Of a stretch of DNA of 64,000 nt, positions 57,128 through 64,000 are shown piece after piece. The number at the start of each line of letters is the position of its first letter. The stretch's first letter is position 1. A program made the position numbers and the translations under genes. The notes beneath the pieces are model-generated. The model did not search any database, was not told where the DNA came from, and saw only the letters and a program-made list of their open reading frames with translations. The DNA is from Metridium senile (taxonomy: Eukaryota; Cnidaria; Anthozoa; Actiniaria; Metridiidae). The stretch covers positions 11,550,201-11,614,200 of the forward strand of contig OX459102.1 in the NCBI GenBank assembly GCA_949775045.1, in the 5' to 3' direction.

Positions 57128-59112
57128 TTATTTTTTATTTATATATTTAGTTATTTTTTTATGTTAATTGTTTGGAAATTATTCAATAAAGTTAAAACAA
57201 ATTATCATTTTGAACTAAAAGATGTAGAATTTCAAAGAAGGCTCACCTTTTCCCATACTGTTGTCAAACTGTTCTCCGATGGCTGCTAGCAATAGTTCTT
57301 TCCATACCTCATCCTTGAAAAAAGTTAATACAAATTAAACTTAAAGGGCAAGATAGGTAATAGAATGAAATTTTTAACACCATAAAAAAATGTTATTAAC
57401 TGAACTTTATTAATGTTTTGAGCTTAACAGCCCTTTGTCTACCTATCGTTTATATCAAACACCTATACTACTAAGTTTACACATTAGTCTCCTTTTAAAA
57501 TGGTAGGAGACCTTATCTTTGTAATGGAAAAATGATAATTCATGTGAAGGACATAATTACTTACATTTATTGTTATTTGTGACAAATATAAACTTATAAA
57601 TTATTCATGCTAAAAGTTTACTGAGCTTACTGTTTGTTCTTTAGGACATCTCATCTTCCAATACCCGCCATTGGCATTTTCTTCATCTTCCCTGATTGAA
57701 AAAATGTACAGTATTATTCAAAAATGTACTCAATTTATCCATAAAAAAATCATTGTACATACACTTAATTACAAGAATGTTGTCACATGAAACAGAACGT
57801 ACATACATTGGTAACTTAATCAGAACTGAAGGAATAACAAAAGAAAGTGTTCAGCTTGAGCGATTTTCTTTTGCCTTTTGATTATCCTTTCCCACTAAAT
57901 TACAAAAGTCAGAAAAACGTTCTTGCAATTTATAGGTGTATATCAAGGTAACATTTGAATTACTTTGCATCACATTTCTTGAAAATATCTAAATTGGACT
58001 CATATATTTTTTTTAGCTACTTTTTCACTTTAAGTATTTATAAAGACCACCAAGACTAGTGTAAAGGGCTATATAAGAATTAAAGTTATTATTATTATTA
58101 ATTGCTGGGGAGGGGAGGAAAGTGGAGGGGAGGGGAGGGGAGGGGAGGGGGATTCAGAGTGCATACCATATTGGCCTTCTTTCTCCTCTCATACAGTGGT
58201 AACTTGCCCTGGATCCCAGTTGTGTTGTTTTAGGAATGTTGTTATACACACTCCAGAAGCTCTACAAAATAAATAAACAAATAAATAAATAAACGATAGA
58301 AATTATAAAATACAAAAAATAGGTACTTTTTATTTTTCAATTTATAATTATCAACAAATTCAAAGTTTTTTTTTCTTTCTCATTTTGTGATAAAGATGGA
58401 AACACATTTAAATGTCTTTGGAGTACTTGTGTGTTTTTATGGGGGAAAATCCGACACATCACAGCTTGAAAAAAAATTGACAGCGCATTGAAAATTGCTC
58501 GGCTGTTTGACACGAAACACATATATGCCGTTTCAGATGTCTCAAGTTACTCGCAATTAACTACATATTTGATTTTTGTGTGGTTTAATACATCTCCTAA
58601 ACACAAAAGCGAAACCTCAAATTCGCCCCCGACAAAAGCATAGGGCCCACAATCGTTTCGCATGATAGATTTCAATGTAATAACAATACTACTGCAAATT
58701 TTGCTAAAGCTTTCGCCAGTACGAAGTCCAGTGTTTACGCTGCAGAAAAACGTTTACCTGAATAGTGCGAAAAGTGTAGATTTTTCGTAGATTTGCAGCA
58801 TATTCTGCAGCGGTTGCACCTCTAACATATCTATGAAAATAATTAAGTAGTTAGTTCTGCAGCCACATAACGCAAAGGAGATAGTGAAGGTCCGTTTTAG
58901 TTGTCAACAATTGCTAACCTATCATGCCACAAAGTCCATGGCGAATTCAGCGGAATGCCACTCTTTTCGTGGTCTTCAAGCTGACTTAGAGACCGTCGAG
59001 ACAATTGTGGTGAGTTAGTACACTTCTCTTTCGCATCGTACTCAGCTTCTGAGGAGAAAACGTCGTCATTTTGGTCAGGGAGAAAAGGAGCAGATTTATG
59101 TTCCACCGCCAT
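55719..59112 (-). CDS. EIF4E3: Eukaryotic translation initiation factor 4E type 3
   Basis: Eight exons on the minus strand: 59112-58919, 58821-58758, 58261-58167, 57691-57631, 57313-57247, 56829-56735, 56121-56061, 55798-55719 (194+64+95+61+67+95+61+80 = 717 nt, 238 residues), all GT-AG and in phase. It matches class III eIF4E, an mRNA cap-binding protein of the cytoplasm: [93 protein letters not shown]. The cap-stacking position that is Trp in eIF4E1 and Cys in the human class III protein is Tyr here (AEY-AANL), while the second Trp (PIWED) is kept. The start is the only ATG in frame (MAVEHKS). The N-terminal acidic/Ser region and the PTTTRPPG tail are lineage-specific. Divergent neighbour of AATF. 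Confidence 0.95.
56194..56440. mobile_element. Dispersed foldback repeat, CCAGGTTGA...TCAACCTGG (copy 1)
   Basis: CCAGGTTGAACATCTT mirrors AAGATGCTCAACCTGG. The interior is dense in AAGATC/GATCTT motifs. A second copy is in AATF intron 2 (60895-61128). It lies in EIF4E3 intron 6. Confidence 0.8.
57023..57150. repeat. (TTTA)n microsatellite in EIF4E3 intron 5
   Basis: Near-perfect ATTT tetranucleotide run of about 125 bases with a few interruptions. Confidence 0.95.
58107..58151 (+). repeat. GGGGA-repeat tract
   Basis: Seven or more GGGG blocks separated by A (GGGGAGGGGAGGGGAGGGG) on the plus strand, C-rich on the transcribed EIF4E3 strand, 15 bases from the donor of its third exon. Could form a quadruplex on the non-template side; no functional evidence. 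Confidence 0.8.
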
Positions 59113-59429
59113 TCTTCCGACCAAGGCTGTCAGAACCACAACAAATTACGTCACATCTCCTATGAGATTTACTGTTTACTAGGGAGGGGTAAGTAGAACG
59201 TTTTTCATAACCATACAAAACACAAAAATCAAATTATTTACCTTTTTAAACAAAATATTTTCCTTAAAAAGTTATCAATTGTTAACTAGACGTACTTTTA
59301 AGTAAATTGCAATGTTTATAACAAAAGAAAAGGTATATCAACAAAATACTTTACCCTCCCCTCCCATATACTATAAATTTGACGTTAGAAACCAACATGC
59401 GTATGAAGGCCAGGCTACTAATTTCCAAA
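59113..59429. promoter_or_regulatory. Shared divergent promoter region of EIF4E3 and AATF
   Basis: 317 bp separate the two start codons on opposite strands, so one short region must hold both promoters or one bidirectional one. No TATA box is obvious; 59165-59200 and 59355-59368 have short purine/C-rich runs. Confidence 0.6.
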
Positions 59430-62400
59430 ATGGCTTCTCTAGCAGAGCAGATCAAGAAACTTTCTTGTCCAGAGCCGACTAATTTTGACCCAGAAGAAGA
59501 CGATTTCGACATTACAAGAGCAACAGTAGTAAACAAAGATAGCGGGGAAGATATAGAGGACAGTAGTTTCGCTTCCAGTAAACTCAGGAAGAAAAATGTA
59601 TCGCTTTTGTCTGACGAGGATCAGAAGTACCAAGGCCGCCGCGTATCCAGAAGTGAAATGGCGAAAATGCGAGGTGATTTCATGGATAGTGATGAATCGG
59701 AGGATGAAGTAGACAAACAAGATAATACAGATGGAGGTAATATAGCATTTTATGGTATTTTTGCACGTATTTTGTGAAATATTTGCTTTTTTGAAGGGAA
59801 TACAATCACTGATCTCCAGTCACGTGGTGGGTTTACAAGCTTCTTAAAATCGCTTACTCCATGAATTACATTTTATATTTTATACTATAGGTGTTACAAT
59901 CAATTTTAGCACAAGACAGGATACGAATCTTCATTTAATACAACCTTTTCGCGAAACTATGTCACTTGTTAAGCAAAAAAAGCCTACAAGCAGTGCAGTG
60001 CAGTGCAGAGGGGATTATGGATTATTTTAGAACTAATGTGTTTATTTAACCCTTTATGTCTCTTGTAAACCAAAATTGTCATTCCTAGATATGAAATTGG
60101 CAAGTGTGCCTTTTGCCACAGTAACATATAATCCATGAAATTCCCAAGTCAAACCTGGACCACTGTAGCAGGGAGAGGTGGTGCACTGTAAACCACTAGG
60201 CCACCCATTCCACCCAACATACTAAAATCTTAATATAACTACTAATAAAACTAACAGTTAGCACTTTATTTACACAGCATTAGATGATGTACAAAACAAC
60301 TTCAACAACACAAAGGAGGATGAAGAAGATTTAGATGAAGAAAGAGATGATGATGATGAAAATTATGACGATGATGATAACAATGATAAAGATGGTGATG
60401 AAGATAATTATGAAGATGTTGACGATGATGATGAAAATAGTGACGATGATGATGAAGATAATAATAATAGAGATGATGATGATGAGGAAGATGATGATGG
60501 GGAGGAGGATGATGATGATGAAGGTGGTGATATACTGAGCAGTCGGCTTGGTGATGACGGAGATCAAGGAGCAGGCATCAGTAGTTTTTCAGCTTCAAAG
60601 ATGGAGGAAGAAGTTGCAAAAGGAAAGGCAGTGAAATATCAATTAAGTAAGTCATTTTACAAATAACTTTATGGACCGAAATATGGTGGCTTGCTATTAT
60701 TCTTGTCTGGCTAACCTTGTGGTCACGTTAAAACACAATGGAGTTTTCACATGTATGAGAGGCTGGCCAGTCAAGAACAATATATATATATTAATAATAT
60801 ATTCAGATTTGTTGCCGTATTTCAGTGTATGTGTGCAAATGTACATGTAGCAAGGCTGTTGTATGTGTCCTCAAAAAAGTTTATCTAGTCAAACCCAGGT
60901 TGAAAATATTGTCAAGATCCATGTAAGATCATGCAAGATCCTGGTGAGATCCAGGCATGATCTTATAAGATCCTGGCATACATTATAACCCTCAATTGAA
61001 CTTTAAGTTTCTGCCAAGATTTAGAAAAGATCTTCCAAAGATATCTTCCCTTTCAAGAATTTTACCTTAGTAAGATCTTGGATGATCTTACCAGATCTTA
61101 CCAGATCTTAACGAGATGCTCAACCTGGAAAGCTACAATTCTAAACACTCAAATGCCCAGTTATATCTATCAAGTCTAGTGTACTTGATTATAATTTTCT
61201 AATATCTTATAGTACTTTATTTTGAATTTGTTCATGTAGGTCTGTGGGACACTTTTCTAGAATATCGTATTAGACTACAGAAGGCATTTGTCCTGGTCAA
61301 TAAGCTACCCCAGTATGATGTTAGTGAATCATTTACAGCATCAAGTAATGGCAAACAAGAGACTATACAAGGTAGAGTATAAGCTTATATAATAATAAAG
61401 AATCTTATTAAGTAGATTATTTGATATAAAGCTTCATGCATTTCAATAAAATTAGTCATCAGAAAGCTAAAAAGCTATATACCGTAGGCATATTTTTTGA
61501 CATATTTAGTAAATATTTATGGATTGAAATCTTTTAGTTGTCATAGTTTCACTTTCAGTGAGCATTAATTTGCAAATTTAAATTTATGTCACAAGGCTTT
61601 ACTTGTATGACATCTGGGCAGTTTTGTAGGTTTTGGTTATAAAATTAATAAAAAAGTACTTTTCAGTTTATTTAGAAAAAAACCTTTTGTTTCAGTTTGT
61701 TTGTTTGTTATTTTTTATTTATATATTATTATCATCATATACATTTGTAGTACATATTTTGTGGCTGGTTGGTTGCTTTTTTCCTGTTTTCTTCTTTTTT
61801 CTTTGGGTTCTGTGAATATTTGAAATAATTTAATTGTCATTTTCTCTGCATATTATTTCTTTGTCTAGGTAAAAAAGCATTATCTGACCTATTATACAAA
61901 CTCTTCTTCTTTTTTCTTTGGGTTCTGTGAATATTTGAAATAATTTAATTGTCATTTTCTCTGCATATTATTTCTTTGTCTAGGTAAAAAAGCATTATCT
62001 GACCTATTATACAAACTCCTCATCATACAAGAAAAACTATTGGATCAAAACCCAGAAACTAGAAAAACACTGTACCCTAGCGCTAGCAATGGGGTTAAAA
62101 AAGACAATAAAAATGATGATGATGAGATACCAAGCGACAGTGAAAACGAAGAGAAAGATGATGATGATGACGATGATAATGGTGATAAAATGGAGACTGA
62201 AGAAAATAGCTTGAAGCTACAACCATTAAAGAGAAAAGCAGGCTTTGTAAGTAATGGGATTCTAACAAGTCTTTTGTATATTATAAATTATATATACAGC
62301 TATCTAAAAAAATGACCAAAGGTTATCTGATTAATTTGAAAAATAGATATACAGCGATATTTATTCCCCATATTAACTAGTTCATATATTTATTTTACTT

Positions 62401-63546
62401 TAAACAATATTGCATTCATGACCAAAAAGGTATTTCAGTCTTGGCATGCACTATTCAATATGCAGTATTCAGTATTCTACCTCTTTTTTTGAAATAGCTA
62501 TAATTATATGTCGACTATTAGAAATCATATTTTCTGATTGGTCGAGGTGCATGGTTTATGAGAGCACACAGCACTCAGGCTTGTGTGTTGATCAAATATG
62601 TCCGGCATGTGTATTTATAAAAGAAATAGAAAACCTATTTGTTATACTGTATGCAGCCACATTATACATACATGTACATACATTTTTTTATTCTCGTCCT
62701 TAAAAGGCTTTTCAGAGAACACAAATTACATATAACATATATCAATAAGGGAAAAAAAATAATAATATATCCTATAAATTACATAAATTAAATTAAGTGT
62801 TTATAAATTTGTGAAGCATATTTGTTTTAAGTTTCTTTTTAAACTCTATTACTGTTTGACTTAATTTCAAGTCTTTGTCTAGACCGTTCCCTAAAGCACT
62901 TGAGGATTGTTATAACACTCAAGAAGTGTATAGAAATGCTCCACCTCATGTTTTGCTTGTCTTAACACTTCTCTTGTGTTCTGCCAATCCCACTCTCCTT
63001 TGCAGCGGTTTTTAGTGTCTGGCTTATTGTGTCCAACGGCTGTCAGGAAGTCTATACCAATCCATGCTTTATATCTGCAAAAAGCACACACACACACATT
63101 TTATTCTATTTTTTCATGTCTGACTATAATTACAGTAGTTAAAATATGCTTCTGTTTTCACAAACTTTGTTTGTTATTCTGTAGACTTAAGAAGAATTCT
63201 GCGAATGTATAACAAAACAACATGCATCATTTCTGTTTTCACAAACTTTGTTATTTTCTAGACTCAAGAAGAATTCTGTGAATGTATAACAAAACAACAT
63301 GCATCATTTCCGTTTTCACAAACTTTGTTATTTTCTAGACTCAAGAAGAATTCTGTAAATGTATAACAAAACGACATGCATCATTTCTGTTTTCACAAAC
63401 TTTGTTACTTTGTTATTCTCTAGACTCAAGACGAATTTTGTGAATGCATAACAAAACGACATGCATCATTTCAAGGTGTAAGAGACTCAATCATATCCAA
63501 ATGGAGTGAGAAAACAAGACTGGCATCAGGAAAACTAAGTAGCAAG
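59430..63546 (+). CDS. AATF: AATF/Che-1 (Traube) nucleolar protein, 3' end outside window
   Basis: Five exons in view: 59430-59736, 60278-60646, 61240-61371, 61984-62246, 63424-63546 (1194 nt, 398 residues), GT-AG, in phase, last donor GTAAAA at 63547. The order matches AATF: an N-terminal acidic segment (FDPEEDDFDITRA), a very long Asp/Glu run from GAT repeats in exon 2, then the AATF/Che-1 domain (MEEEVAKGKAVKYQL, LWDTFLEYRIRLQKAF), a second acidic loop, and KWSEKTRLASGKLSSK, which matches the conserved KWHDKTKLASGKL. The C-terminal TRAUB domain should lie beyond the window. The human protein acts in small-subunit ribosome biogenesis and as an RNA polymerase II-binding factor. The start at MASLAEQIKKL is preferred by homology; in-frame ATGs at 59396 and 59402 are alternatives. 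Confidence 0.93.
60143..60211 (-). repeat. tRNA-derived SINE remnant in AATF intron 1
   Basis: On the minus strand GGTGGCCTAGTGGTTTACAG resembles an A-box region and CCAGGTTTGACTTGGG a decayed B-box about 30 bases later. Confidence 0.5.
60895..61128. mobile_element. Dispersed foldback repeat, CCAGGTTGA...TCAACCTGG (copy 2)
   Basis: Second copy of the element at 56194-56440, in AATF intron 2; shares TTTAAGTTTCTGCCAA and GATCTTGGATGATCTTACCA blocks. Confidence 0.8.
61791..62020 (+). repeat. AATF: 115-bp tandem duplication covering intron end and start of AATF exon 4
   Basis: Bases 61791-61905 are repeated at 61906-62020, including polypyrimidine tract, acceptor and the first 36 bases of exon 4. 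The upstream acceptor (exon start would be 61869) is identical to the real one (61984) but its exon fragment runs back into intron sequence. Confidence 0.95.
63184..63475 (+). repeat. AATF: Four tandem copies of acceptor plus start of AATF exon 5
   Basis: The TCTAG-ACTCAAGA block begins at 63183-4, 63261, 63338 and 63423 (spacings 77, 77, 85). Each copy holds the acceptor and the codons for TQEEFCECITKQHASF; only the last continues into the rest of exon 5. 77 is not a multiple of 3, so inclusion of an extra copy would shift the frame. Confidence 0.93.
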
Positions 63547-64000
63547 GTAAAATCTACAAGTATTGCTCATTAAATCAATAAATGTACCAAGTAATCAACT
63601 TTGAATGACCTTTAATTTAAATATTTTATAGTACTGACTTAAAAACAAATTGGTGAATGAATGAATTAACAATATACAGTTGCCATTTTTCGAGGAATTC
63701 TTTGTATGAAATGAAAATGATTAACTATCTGCTGTTTTACTTGGGGTGGAATGGTTGATTTGCATACTGCCAAGACCAGAATGCTTTGCCTACTTTCTTG
63801 TGTGAAACAGTTACGGTAGTGCCAATAATTTATTGTTAAACTTTTCACAAAGAGGTTTTAAAATTTGAAAAACAAAGTTGTAAAGCCTTCTTGTACTGGT
63901 AATAAAAGTGGTCTATTGGTAAAGCTGTGTGCAAATAGATCTATAATTTATTTGTAGTCAAGCACCAGTATTGATTTATATATACTTGTTTTCTTTTTCA
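63547..64000 (+). other. AATF: AATF intron 5 (partial)
   Basis: Begins with the donor GTAAAA after exon 5. No further exon, repeat or RNA gene was seen up to the window edge. Confidence 0.6.

Noticed and set aside
60331..60567. Poly-Ile minus-strand ORF
   Set aside because: Antisense of the Asp/Glu-coding GAT repeats of AATF exon 2.

Overview
Eukaryotic, animal nuclear DNA. It is AT-rich, with introns, GT-AG splice sites, dense foldback/MITE insertions, one LINE fragment, tRNA-derived SINEs and a 200-base assembly gap (4001-4200). Gene content (type II membrane collagen-Ig-fibrinogen-like proteins, CYP3-clan P450s, eIF4E3, AATF) and repeat style suggest an anthozoan cnidarian (coral, corallimorph or anemone). 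That assignment is an inference from reading alone; no search was possible.

Layout. (1) 1-8037, minus strand: a head-to-tail pair of three-exon genes for type II membrane proteins with a collagen stalk, three Ig domains and a CASPR-type fibrinogen-like domain; the first runs off the window. (2) 10120-16847, plus strand: a complete five-exon IMMP2L (mitochondrial inner membrane peptidase subunit 2). (3) 17688-38000: three CYP3-clan P450 copies. Two are intact (17688-20608, 27879-30849). One (31756-38000) has exon 1 split by an 814-bp Harbinger-like element and an intron filled by a 2.8-kb array of a 20-bp repeat. (4) 39909-43298 (plus) and 46150-47832 (minus): tail-to-tail membrane-anchored beta-lactamase-like (LACTBL1/serine hydrolase S12) genes, one with an intron and one without. 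(5) 47833-55718: gene-poor, repeat-rich. (6) 55719-59112 (minus) eIF4E3 and 59430 to the right edge (plus) AATF, head-to-head with 317 bp between start codons.

The centre of the window records its own history. An ancestral IMMP2L - P450 - LACTBL1 segment was tandemly duplicated. The junction is readable at 23618/23620, where LACTBL1 exon 1 is joined to IMMP2L intron 2 with one extra base. This left a decapitated IMMP2L (exons 3-5 only) behind an orphan LACTBL1 promoter. The two copies supply empty sites for later transposon insertions. One recurring element family, with ends TAGCC...GGCTA and about 9-bp target duplications (Mutator-like), occurs at least six times; one 754-bp member carries an unrecognised ORF. 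AATF carries tandem duplications of acceptor plus exon start in two consecutive introns. I found no clearly new biochemical system. The best candidates for follow-up are the collagen-Ig-fibrinogen-like receptor pair, the duplication chimera, the ORF-carrying transposon and the duplicated AATF splice acceptors.
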